The notes beneath the pieces were generated by a model that worked only from the letters and a program-made list of their open reading frames with translations, made no database searches and was not told where the DNA came from. 64,000 bases of DNA from Rhodocollybia butyracea (Eukaryota > Basidiomycota > Agaricomycetes > Agaricales > Omphalotaceae), in NCBI GenBank assembly GCA_015501585.1, contig JADNRY010000137.1:1-64000 (forward strand), in the 5' to 3' direction. A program made the position numbers and the translations under genes. Shown piece after piece: positions 13,494-24,400 of the stretch (the stretch's first letter is position 1; the number at the start of each line of letters is the position of its first letter).

Positions 13494-13720
13494 CATCAGG
13501 AAAAAGTTCCTAAAGCCCAGGCTCCACAGAGACACCCCCCTAATCCTAGGCAACCTGAGGTAACCTGGGATACCCAGGCTTCCCCAGGTCATCCCAGGTC
13601 AGCCCCAGGGCAACAACCTGGGGAGCCCTGGGTATCCCAGGATGCCTCAGGTTGCCCCAGGTTGCCTAGGATTGGGGGGGTGTCTCTGGGGAGCCTGGGC
13701 TTTAGGACTTTTTCCTGATG
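13494..13720. repeat. GC-rich foldback MITE, CATCAGG ends (227 bp)
   Basis: It starts CATCAGGAAAAAG and ends with the complement CTTTTTCCTGATG. The two halves pair almost perfectly over the full length around a CCAGG-rich centre. It sits inside the MFS pseudogene. The same terminal sequence CATCAGGAAAA bounds a larger element at 48469-48840, so the two belong to one family. A TA target duplication is not preserved here. Confidence 0.85.
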
Positions 13721-13852
13721 AAAGAAAAAAGGTCTAACAGTGATACTTCCAATTATGCCAGCATAATATCCAGTTTTCTTTCCATCTCCATGTATAATCC
13801 CTGTGCTCCTCACAATGCCAATGATAAATGGGTATATGAACTGTGCCATTAT

Positions 13853-14519
13853 TAGAGATGTCCACGAGTCCAAGTCTTCACAGGTACTTGCAGGTAAGAT
13901 CCGTGGGAAAACTCGCAAGTATCTGACTCGCGGATCCCAAGATCCGTTTCCCACGGGTCAGCCACGGGTCACAAGTCAGGCTTTGGGAAATTTCGGTTGA
14001 CTTGCAAGTACTTGCCTGACTTGTGAACTCATATATTTATTTATTGGTGATCAAAACTTACAGTAATTAACAGTATCATATTTATTATAGTACTTAACAA
14101 GTACTGCCACACATGTTTGAGGTTGTGAACAGCTCACGGCGATTGAGCACTAATTTTAGCGCCCAATCGCCGTGAGCTGTCTACAATCCAAAACTTAACT
14201 GTCAGTACATTTTTACTTCATAACATAGTATGAAATTAGTGTAGCAAGTAAAGTACAGGTTTTTGATAGCACTATACACTGTACACGCAATGTATGCAAG
14301 TAAATAATGGTAAATACTTGTGACTATAGCTCTAATTACTTGTTTAATAGACAGATCCACAAGTACTTGTATGACCTGCAAGTACTTGTGGATAATACTT
14401 GCAAGTCAATGACCCGTTTCCCACGAGTCATCCATGGGTCACAAGTCAAGCCTTATAGGCCGCAAGTACTTGCGCCACGGGTCGCAAGTATACTTGACCC
14501 GGACTCGTGGACATCTCTA
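13853..14519. mobile_element. hAT-type MITE, copy 1 (667 bp), target duplication GCCATTAT
   Basis: The terminal inverted repeats TAGAGATGTCC and GGACATCTCTA are perfect. The 8-bp duplication GCCATTAT flanks both ends (13845-13852 and 14520-14527), the size made by hAT transposases. The sub-terminal regions are full of the short word CAAGTACTTG and relatives in both orientations, as in hAT sub-terminal binding sites. It has no coding capacity. It interrupts the MFS pseudogene just before its IYPFII motif. Confidence 0.9.
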
Positions 14520-14547
14520 GCCATTATGGGCTCTAGTTTGTGTTCAA

Positions 14548-14940
14548 GTAAGTAACATGTCTGGAATTCAGATACAAAGAAAAACTTTACCTCATTCAAA
14601 ACATCATCATCGTCCTCAGTCAACTTGATAGATCTTAGTGTGTCTTCTGCAGTCAGTATCATAGCAGGAGTATCCATTTTGAGAAGTAAAATCTTGATAT
14701 CTGAAGCGTCAAATGGGCATAGGCAAAACATAAACAAAGGACTTGTACACGGTTGCCGCAGGGGATCCAGGTATCGCAAAGTTCTGACCCAGGTCTTTTG
14801 ACACAAGCAATGGATGATATTTTGTCACCAAGTCCGCAAATGGGTTGAGGACTTTGAATGAAGATAGGTCGTAGAATTCCATCAGCTAGTTGGATAGTAA
14901 AAACAAGTTCAAAAGTACAGAGAGTTCAACCTGCCTGATC
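14548..14940 (-). pseudogene. Captured fragment of the WD40 gene at 36606-37714
   Basis: This segment is a diverged duplicate of about 37206-37620, covering parts of two exons and the introns of the minus-strand WD40 gene (shared peptide TLRSIKLTEDDDDVLNE). Introns are retained, so it arose through DNA and not through a spliced transcript. It lacks both ends of the gene and cannot be functional. Its right edge coincides with the first base of a hAT MITE copy. Confidence 0.85.
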
Positions 14941-15570
14941 TAAAGATGTCCATGAGTCCAGGTTATCCGCAGGTACTTGCAGGTATGTCTACCTGCGGAT
15001 CCCAGTATCCATTTCCCACGGATCCGTGCGGGTCATGGGTATTGATCCAAGGAAATTTGAGCTACCTGCAGGTACCTGCAAGTATTTGTGGGAGGGCAAG
15101 AATAATTTTTTTCTGCTCAAATAAGGGCTGGAATATGCTCTCCTCTATGCATTGGACCTTGTCTGAGTAGCTCATGTGTCCACCTAGCATGTAGCAAGTT
15201 ACAAGTGGCTATATGCACTGTAGTACTATACAATCATGATGAATGTAGTCCCTCTTTAACTCTGTGACTTGTATCAGTCAAGGACCACTGTTCTCCACCC
15301 ACATCATGCTCTATTATATGTACTAATGAGTATCTCACACTCATACCTTACATGTATAAGTACTAAATACTTGCAGGTACTCACAAGTTACTTGTGAGTA
15401 CCTGTGTTGACTGGGATCTGCAAGTACCTGCAAGTACCCGTGTTAAAATACCTGCGGATCCCGGTATCCGTTTCCCACGGATCCGTGCGGGTCACGGGTA
15501 GCCCCTTGAGGTCCACAGGTACATGAGACCGATCCGGGTATACCTGGATCTGGACTCGTGGACATCTTTA
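14941..15570. mobile_element. hAT-type MITE, copy 3 (630 bp), no target duplication
   Basis: The terminal repeats are TAAAGATGTCC and GGACATCTTTA, one substitution from copies 1 and 2, with the same CAAGTAC-rich sub-terminal words. The flanking bases (GCCTGATC on the left, GTTTTTAG on the right) do not match, unlike the other two copies. This suggests the element lies at a rearrangement junction between the WD40 fragment and the large gene on its right. Confidence 0.82.
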
Positions 15571-18500
15571 GTTTTTAGCTGAATGTGATTTCCATGAGCA
15601 TGTGACCGAATTGCTTCAGGATGGTGTTCAGCATATTGTCAGCAAACCAGGAAGAAACTTACCAAAGTTTAAACTTGATCCAGAAGTGGTACCTGTTGAG
15701 TATTTTGACAATCCCATGCTTATCAACAGTGCATGTGAGGAGGTTCTTGAGAGTCTAGAGCAGTTATCTACTTCTGAACAGCTTCTTATTGGACTCTCTG
15801 TATGCTGTCTCTCCAGCCCAAAGAAACTCAAGTCTATACAATTGTGAACAGCTGGAAAAATCCTTATATTTCATGTTGGTATATTTTTTTTTTGGCATGA
15901 GAGATTTTCTGAAAATATTTCTGTATAGGTCACTCAACTTCCAGTCAACAGTATGCCAACATGTCTATGCTCCTTCTCACCTCTCCGTGCATCATCAAAG
16001 TTGACTACAGTATCGAGAGATCTGTCTCGGCAATCTCAGCTACTTTCTCTACTCTTGAACTCATGGCAGCATTGCATCAATCCAGCAGTTCTTTCCTTGA
16101 TTTAGGCAAACTTGCCAAGGTCAAGGGAGTAGTGACTGATCCTTGTGCCAATCCTTCATCAATAGTAGCCGGGGTTCTAAAAAAGCAGTATCCCCTGATA
16201 ACAAACATTGCTCTTGAGACATCACTCTCTGATGAAAATACTACTATGCTAGCCACTGAAGTTGAGTGTGCATGGCAGACATACACTTCTTTGTCTCATC
16301 AAGATTCTGTAGGCCTACAGCTTTGGGCTTCAGAAGCCAAAACTGGTCAGCTTGTGACCTTGACACTTGCTCATAAGGAAATTGCCCAAGGTACTGTACT
16401 TGAGCATACTGTAGGAATTTGGACTGGAATATTTGCAAGTGCCTCCGTGTACAAACCTGAACTGACTCATATGGACTGGAGTCGTAATGTGTCAATATTG
16501 CATTGACTCATTTGTAGTACATAGTTACTGTGCATTGAGTCATTGACTGTGCATGACTGTGCAATGATTCTAAATGACTCATAATGACTTGCCTGGACTT
16601 ATAGCAAGTCAATTCCCTTATATAGTGTAGTATACAGTTGTATAGTATATAAGTACCTAGTTTTATGGAATGAGACCCCATCGGGTTGTTGACCCAGGGC
16701 TTTACCCATCTCTACCCTCTGGTGTGCTTTTGTCCCCACATTTGGAGGATGAGCGTAGCTTGTATCTGAATTTTCCCCTTTTACAACAACACATACTGGC
16801 TCTGCAGAGTTTGTTATGGACAACAACGGCACCAAAACTAACACTAAAATCACATCCGCATACTCCCTTATTCAAATTGATGAAGTTCTTGTTCCTGGAT
16901 CAATTTTGTCAAAACATTCACAAACTGTTCAATAGATGTTTGAGCATGGCGGAAAAGCGGTAGTACAAAAATGTACACTATGTTCCTGACTTATCACTCC
17001 ACCTCTTCCTATGGATCCATTGTCAAACTCAACCCTTGGACTTCCTGCACCTTCTCCAGTCCCGCTTACTGAACCAGATGCTGACCTGTCAGCTGGCTCA
17101 ACACAAGAGATTGTGGATTGTATTGAGCAAGAAAACAATGATGAAGGTGAAGTCTCTGACAATGAGGAAAGTATGGGCTCTGATGCAAATGAAAATGTAA
17201 GTTGTCTTTTCTGATGGGATCACAATATTAACACTTATTCTCACCTAAGGAGGATATCAAGGAGAATGAACATGGGCCCACCCCAGAAAATACCATCACT
17301 GATGCACTCCAATATTGTCAAACCTTGCTCAATCAACATGCAGAACAGTCTGGAAGTATCCCACCTCATGTCTTTGATGATGTTTTCACTTCATGGACCG
17401 TCTGCTCAAAACTCTTCCTAAATCTCACTCTGCATTCAAAGAGTTTGCTCATCTGTTCAGTGAGACCATTCTAGTTCTGGACACCAATGATGTTAAGGCA
17501 GTCAAGGCAGTACTCAAAGAGAAAAACATTCCATGGAAATATGTGGTCCATTCTTGGAAGGACTGGGTCAATCACCATGTGCAACAATATATACCTGGAC
17601 CTACCAAGTTGGAAGCTGACCTTACAAGTCTCTTCAATAGTTTTCGAGACATTGTCTGCAGTTCTGATTGGAAAAAAGGACATGGTCATTTGTTTTCAAA
17701 GGAATTATGCAAAGTCTGTGAATCACTCCTGTATAGTGTTCATTGTGGTTTCCTATCTGATCCACCAGGTATTCCCCTCTATTATATTGTAGGATGGGAT
17801 TGAGATGGCCTCGCATTATATCAGACCATACATGGGACCAATTCCATTGAAGGTGGAGTACATATGGTTATTTGTCGAATTTTCGGATCTCTTTGAGCCT
17901 CTCCTGAGCTCACTGTATCACTGCTTAGTAACTGGGTTCTGCATTGTAATAAACGGCAAGCTAGTTTTAACTCATCATAAAAGAATGGTACTAACCTTGC
18001 TTTACCAGGTTGGACATTTCAATCATACTGGTCAGAAGTGGTTGAGCCACTTTGATATCTGGCTCACAGATGAAATTGTTGAGCTTGCTATATCATTGAA
18101 CACTCTCCCATCATTCTGTATTCCACCTATGCTTGCAACTAGAATTGCAACATCTGAATTATTTGGCATCATTCCGATTCCACCTCTTCTTGCGAAAGAA
18201 TACAACATTTCCACTATCCCTGTTTGTTGAATAGAAGGGCTACCGCACCATCATGATATACTCTCGCATCTTCTAGCACGGCTTTCCACAAATGTTACCA
18301 GCCCGACATCAGCACAATGTGGGTGGACTGGAGCCGTTGTCAGGCACCATACAGCCGATTCCAGCATTGGACAGTGCCGGAAAGTGCTGGAAAGCGGCTT
18401 TCTGTGCATACATGTTTTGCTGATGCTACCGGTACCTCCAGCTGTGTCAACGGACCATCTACCCCGTTATTCTGGTCCATTCTCAAGCCGAGTATGTTGA

Positions 18501-19348
18501 GTTCAGGTGCTTTCTTGGAATTCCAGAAATCAGAAACAATTGTTCAGATATTCCTGCATCCCAAGCATGGAAAGGCATAGACTTCATCAAGTTTGCACAG
18601 ATGTGGAACCTTAAAGTGTAGACACAGGACTCCGGAGTCACTGATCCAAACCTATGTCTATAATACAAGCTTCCTGAACAGCTTATGCGCCACCACAAAA
18701 AGTTGCTGGAATAGCAGACTTCAAGAGCAACGATGGCACTTGGTTCCAATGCAAACATGGTCAAAACTCACTTAGAGATGCTCAATGATCCTGAGCATGT
18801 TGCTCAAGTACTTCCAGCAATACCTCTTGACCCGGAAGATAGTACTTGCCCTCAGCACGACCCAACTGTGGATGGTAAGTTTATTGTATCTACCTGAGAA
18901 AGATAGAATTAACTGGCTGCATAGGCATTCTGGGCTTGGACTTGGCATCATTCAATCCCATGGCTCTTCAATACACCAACTCTCAAGGCCAAAATCAATT
19001 GGATGCCAATTTCTAATTCCAGAGGTTGGAAGTAGGGATGAAACCTCTGGAAGTAGGAATGAGGCTGGAAGTAGGGACAAGACTGGAAGTAGAAACGAGG
19101 TTCAAAGGCCACAGACCAAGATTACACAGTTCCAGACAATGCTCACTTTTGGATCAACCTCAGCGGGCACTGCGCAACAAACTGTGACACATGCACAGTC
19201 CAGAAAGAGGAAAAAGCGGGGATGTGCTGTATGCCGTGAGTTTGACTGCCCAAGAGCTGATAGTTGCAATGGATCTGGAGGGCAAAACAAGTGTTATTTG
19301 GGGCCTTGTAATCATCCCAGTATTGGCAAAAAGCGTGTGCATAGGTGA
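15571..19348 (+). pseudogene. Large uncharacterised Agaricomycete protein gene, split by a solo LTR
   Basis: Coding blocks in several frames make sense as one long protein. They include TELLQDGVQHIVSKPGRN (15602), a block with GVVTDPCANPSSIVAGVL and LQLWASEAKTGQLVTLTLAH (15970-16409), its resumption after the LTR (SAEFVMDNNGTKTNTKI, from 16797), an acidic region (17100-17300), the block SKSHSAF-type to SDPPGIPLYY (17393-17800), a block with RTGQ/HFDIW and ATRIATSELFGIIPI (18000-18230), and a Cys-rich end CAVCREFDCPRADSC near 19220. It resembles from memory a family of very long, functionally unknown mushroom proteins with a C-terminal Cys/His cluster. No enzymatic motif is visible. The LTR and several frame breaks make this copy non-functional. 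Confidence 0.5.
16410..16791 (+). mobile_element. Solo LTR (382 bp), target duplication CATAC
   Basis: Starts TGTAGGAATTTGGACTGG and ends ACAACAACA, flanked on both sides by CATAC (16405-16409 and 16792-16796). It is the same family as 11323-11715, in inverted orientation. Removing the LTR and one CATAC joins the reading frame ...TVLEHT to GSAEFVMDNNG, so the insertion is precise inside an exon of the large uncharacterised gene. Confidence 0.9.
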
Positions 19349-20106
19349 GATGTTTTAAAAAAATTATTCCAGTTCATTACATATATAAGATAGGTAGGTA
19401 GTAGTAACACTGTAACCATTCATTAATTAAGATATGAGAGTTGAGAGAAGAGCGGGAGTTGTACCTAAGACTATGACCTATCCAAACACAATTGATTCCA
19501 TCTGAGCTCCCAGCTCAAATAAACATGTGGTGTTGAGGAATACATGTTAGAAGCACATGCCAGCCGAATTGAAGTTTCTTTGGGGCCCAGTTGTACGTCA
19601 TTGTTCTGAAGCAGCCAATCTGAACCGTGAATGTGGCTGGAATAACAAATGGAAGAGCTGAGGAAGGCAGCATGTGTGAGGCAGGAATAATGAGTGCAAG
19701 AGCAGTGAGCAGCGAGGAAGGGAACACTGCTGACATGCATACACGGGAGGCAAGAATAGCAAATACAAGAGCAGCAAAAAGGCGGCACGCATGTAAAGGT
19801 AAGCACACAAGCACGGCATGGCACAACTTGAAAACCCATTGGCTAGGGCTTATCACAAATGGAGAGTTTGTTCCGGGCTTTCCCAAAAAGTGATATTCCT
19901 TTGAATTCTATATATGCCATGTGCAGAGTTTTGATTCAAGATCATTCAGAAGTCAATTGTGGTGTTGCCATACCACAGGTACCTCCAAAATTGCAGTGTC
20001 AGCTTGCAGAGAGTTACAGGTAAATCTCTCTCTCTCTCTTTTCTTTTTCTCTCTTTCCCTTGATTCCCTTGATTTCACTGAAGTCGCCACAGACATAAAC
20101 CATAAG
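19349..20106. other. No recognised gene; CT-rich microsatellite
   Basis: The stretch between the large gene and ADH copy 2 contains no protein I recognise. A pyrimidine run (repeats of TC, then TTTCTTTTTC) occupies about 20024-20066 just left of the ADH duplication breakpoint. The small frame at 19627-19893 is probably chance. Confidence 0.5.
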
Positions 20107-21278
20107 CCGGTTTTTTTGGCTACTCCCACTTCACCGGTGGCTTTCCCGGCGGCCAAGCTGAATATGTCCGCATCTCAATCAGCAAAGTCAACCTTCTCCC
20201 CATCCTAGATAGTGTCACCAACAAAAAAGCCATCTACCTCTTGGATGTGCTGCCAACTAGCTACCACACTGTCGTTGATACCGGCATCAAGATAGGGGAT
20301 GTAGTTGGTATCTGGGTAAGTACCTCGTCAATTCGACTCTTGTTGCATTACTTACTCGACTTGTGTGTTCCTATACCCAGAGTCTCCCAATGTGCTGCCA
20401 GATGGGCACTCCTTAAAGGAGCCTCCCGCATCATCGGTATAGACCAAATTCCTTCTTGGCTGCGTTTTGCCAAAAGCAAATCCAGTATCGAGACTATCAA
20501 TTTTAACCAGTACAAAGATGTTACGAAGCGGATTTATGAAATCTGCCCAAGGGGGTTGGATGTAGCGCTTGATTGTGGTGAGTTTTACCTAACCCACTAC
20601 CTACCTATATACCATTAATGAACTACTGACAAAACTATCAACGTCCTCTTTCACCCCAGGTACTTTCCACGAACCAAAATCCTTACTCCACAAAATTTAA
20701 AAAAAATCTACTGTTAGAAACCAATGTGCCTGTAACTATAAACAAGATGATAGTTTCTGTGCGCAAGATGGGAAGTTGTGGGATTATTGCAGTGTATGGG
20801 GGATATGCAAATGGTGTGAATGTGGGGGCACTGATGGAGAAAGGTGTTCGGTAAGTGTTAGAACACTCTAAGTTTTGTTTGCTATGTCTGTTTTTTCATA
20901 ATCCTTCCTTGCTTATCATTGCCTCGGTATCACATTACTGATTACTGACCACCTTTACAGCCTTATCGGAAATGGTCAAGCACCTGTATTAAAGTACTGG
21001 AAAGTTTCTTTCCAAGACTATATCATCCCAGGGAAATTTGATGCTACATTGTATGTTTCTCTCAGATGTGTTCGTCCATACTTTCATATCTATCCCTTAT
21101 GCACTCGATGTCGTTGCTGATGAATACTCACTCATACTCTCCCAGCATGATAACCCAAAGTGTCCCAATCGACAACATTGCAAAACTCTACTCTGTGTTT
21201 GACAGTCGCATCAATGGCGTGGAAAAGGTTTTTGTTGAAACACAGTTTGGCCCCTCCAAGTAAAGGTTGTCCAAGAAC

Positions 21279-21481
21279 TATCAAGGTTAAAATAGGATTT
21301 AATTCTGGTACAGAGAGAGAGTCAATAGTTAATATGTAGTACAAATGAATAATGTATCATAAGTCAACATACCTGGTACAGAGAGAGAGTCAATAGAGGC
21401 TCCTCTCTGGACCAGGATGATAAATTGCCTGAATAAGTAATCAACCCTTTTTGGGTTAAGGTGCTAAGTCAATCTCTAACA
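21279..21481 (-). repeat. Copia 3' LTR
   Basis: The minus strand reads TGTTAGAGATTGACTTAG ... CCTTGATA. The sequence is direct-repeat identical to 27054-27256 except for about seven transitions, most of them at CpG sites. Confidence 0.92.
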
Positions 21482-21490
21482 CCCCCCCTT
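21482..21490 (-). promoter_or_regulatory. Copia polypurine tract
   Basis: The minus strand reads AAGGGGGGG immediately before the 3' LTR. This is the expected position and composition of the plus-strand primer. Confidence 0.8.
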
Positions 21491-24400
21491 GACTAGCATC
21501 GAGGCCAAGAAGTTTTACCCATTGTTTATGCAGAGTCCAATGTAGCAGCTTGGTAAATATATCTGCGATGTTTTCTTTGTTTGAAATGTACACCACATCA
21601 ACGAGACATTTGGGGATGCAATCTCTAATGAAGTGCTCTCGAATGGAGATGTGCTTCATCTTGCTGTGAGCATGGGTGTTGTGAGTTAGAGATGTCCACA
21701 AGTCCAAGTCTTCACAAGTACTCGCAGGTAAGATCCGTGGGAAAACCCGCAAGTATGTGACTTGCGGATCCCAGGATCCGTTTCCCACGGGTCAGGCGCG
21801 GGTCACAAGTCAGACATTTGTTGACTTGCAAGTACTTGTGTGACTTGTGCAAGCAATATGAACTCATATATTTGTTGTTGGTGATCAAAACTTACAGTAA
21901 TTAATAGTATCATATTTATTATAGTACTTATCAAGTACTGCCACACATGTTTGAGGTTGTAGACAGCACACACACAATTTTAGCGCCCAATCGCCGTAGG
22001 CTGTCTACAATCCAAAGCCTAACTGTCAGTACATTTTTACTTCATACCATAGTATGAAATTAGTGTAACAAGTAAAGTACAGGTTTTTAATAGCATTATA
22101 CACTGTACAATCACTGTATGCAAGTAAATAATGGTAAATACTTGTGAATATAGCTGTAACTACTTGATTAGTGTGCGGATCCACAAGTACTTGTGAGTCA
22201 GTGACCTGTTTCCCACGAGTCAGCCGCGGGTCACAAGTCAGGCCTTTTAGGCCACAAGTACTTGCGCTCCGGATCCAAGTATACTTGGATCCGGACTCGT
22301 GTACATCTCTATTGTGAGTGCACGCAATTGTTCCTTGATTGTTGCAGAATATGGTTGTCGGTAGAGATTGAGGGAATCCGAGTTTGGTGAATAAATTTTG
22401 GAACCATAGAACGTCTCTGGCGCAGTGTGTTGTAGCTAGATATTCTGCTTCACATGAAGATAGAGCAATGACTGATTGTTGTTTGGAACTCCATGAGATT
22501 GGGGAACCGTTCATAATGATAACAGATCCAGAAACTGATTTCTGTTCATCGCCCATTCCCCAATCCGAATCTGACAGTGCTCGAATGAAGGGATAAGTAG
22601 GATTCTTTCTTCCAAGCCAGATACCATATGTAATAGTGCCTTTGAGGTAACACAGTAAATGTTTAGTGGCGGTGATGTGTGAGAGTCCATAATTGGACAT
22701 GAAATGTGCTAACTCGCGGACAATGTACGAGATATCCGGACGAGAGCAAGTGGACAGATACATTGATTTTCCGACAATGGTGGTGTAAGGGAAAGAGTTA
22801 ACTTTAGCGGTTTCCTCTGGAGTGAGCTCTTTTGTGTCTGGGAAGAGGCGACAGCCTGGATCCATAGGCATTGCTATTGAGTTACAGTTTTCAAAGTTGA
22901 ATTCCTGAAAAATAGATTGAGTGTATGCACTTTGGTCAAGATGAATTGTGCAGTTTTCCCTGTCGCGTGTGATTCTGCAGCTGAGATGGAAGTTGGGTTC
23001 ACCGTTGTCAGTGATATCAAAAAGTGAGGCGAGCTTGTCTATGACTGAATCTGATTCTCTGGTGGAGTTCGATCCAATCAGCATATCGTCAATGCTAGTA
23101 GCCAAGACAGATTTGTTGGTTCCACAGTTTCGGTAATAAATGCTCCAATTGGATTCGGTTCTAATGAAGCCAATAGATGTTAACTTCTTGTGCAGTTCAA
23201 GATACCATTGATGACCTGATTGTTTCAAACTGTATTGGCCTTTTCTCAGTCTCCAGTAGCCTGAACCAACAATGGATGGTTTGCGGAGGTAGATTTCCTC
23301 ATCCAGAGGACCATTAAGATAAGCTGTTTTAACATCTATTTGTTGTAACTCCCAATCTTGTTCTGCAACGAGAGTGAGGACCATTCTGATAGATTCCCAT
23401 CAAGCAACAAGAGCAAATGTGTGATTAAAGTCTTGACCCGGTATTTGGGTGAAGCCTTTGGCAACGAGGCAAGCTTTGAACCTAGAAATGAGCCCATCTT
23501 GATCTCGTTTAATATGTAATATCCATTTTGAGCCTACGGCCTTCCTGCCAGGAGGTAAATCCTCAATCTCCTCATAAACACCTTTCGCATTAAGAGACTC
23601 TAACTCTTCATAGATGGCAGACAACCAGTGTGACCAATATACGGAAGATTTTGCATGTTCAATGGTTTCAGGATCCATTTTGTGGATGTCGTCTATGGAA
23701 TGTTCCAAAGTGCTTCCCACAAAAGTGGATTCGGTAGCTATGAACGCTTTTGTCAACGGAGAGAGGTCATTGGTGGTGCACTCAACTTCTATTTCTTCAT
23801 CATGAGTAGAATTCAGGAGGTTGAGTAAGATAGTGTTGTGCCCCCCCTTGACGGTGGATTCTGTGAGGAGGTCAACATGGTATCAAGTGGGTAGACGTCT
23901 TGGTTGAGTACTGTGACAAGGTTCAACGTGGGTAGTACCATCTGACATTTCAATTTCAGCACTGTGATGGTGTTAGGGCATAAGTTTCAAAGTTAGGATC
24001 AATACACACTCATGAGTTTGGTCAGTTATTGATGTATCAGAGGTGTTAGAGTCCAGGGATGGCCTGTAACTTACAGGTTAGAATTAGTCCCTTAGTAATG
24101 GATAACTATGCACTTGAGATTAAAACGATTGCTTTTGAACAAATCATCCAAGGCAGCAGTGTCATGATAAAGCCTGTGATACAGGTTAACATTGTGTATA
24201 TCAACCACTGAAGAAACATGTACTTGTTTTGAGATAGTGTTGGTTCAGTGTCTATAGTCAGATCATCCCAGAGGATGTCTGATAGAGGCGGAGATGGTAG
24301 ATGACTCGGGAAGCCATGAAAGTCTACATCACATCGAGGTCAGACTGACTTTGAAGTGGGAAACCATATGAGGTAACCCTTGGAGTCTTTCGTGTATCCG

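Larger units (their letters stand above)
11830..14545 (-). pseudogene. MFS transporter (DHA1-like), broken by insertions
   Basis: Minus-strand pieces fit a major facilitator transporter in order. The N-terminal helix 1 region is EPIMAQFIYPFII, then STGIIHGDGKKTGYYAGIIG (13740-13860 and 14528-14545). The motif-A/helix 3-4 region is RRIILLGPLGMSIAMLCLGI with FRAFQGIFNGNIG (about 13190-13345). SKTVMAE and TDSMNMGDAFTLIPIMFTAS follow at 13000-13140. A block reading RWPKAFGKFVFFHNYLYFLP lies at about 12830-12900, and one later hydrophobic segment is at 11840-11975. A hAT MITE (13853-14519), a GC-rich MITE (13494-13720) and an unidentified stretch (about 11976-12780) separate the pieces, with frame changes between them. 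The family moves small molecules across membranes by proton antiport; this copy cannot make a full protein. Confidence 0.72.

Noticed and set aside
11323..16791. A single 5.5-kb transposon with 390-bp terminal inverted repeats
   Set aside because: Each arm has its own LTR-type ends and a separate 5-bp target duplication, so they are two independent insertions.
23045..23150. Reverse transcriptase inactivated by loss of the YVDD box (reads SIDD)
   Set aside because: The two catalytic aspartates are present, and fungal copia elements vary at the preceding residues; the clear lesions are the stops and frame changes.
22026..23384. A single 452-residue RT/RNase H protein with a novel C-terminus
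   Set aside because: The last 80 or so residues are translated from the hAT MITE inserted in RNase H, not from a new domain.
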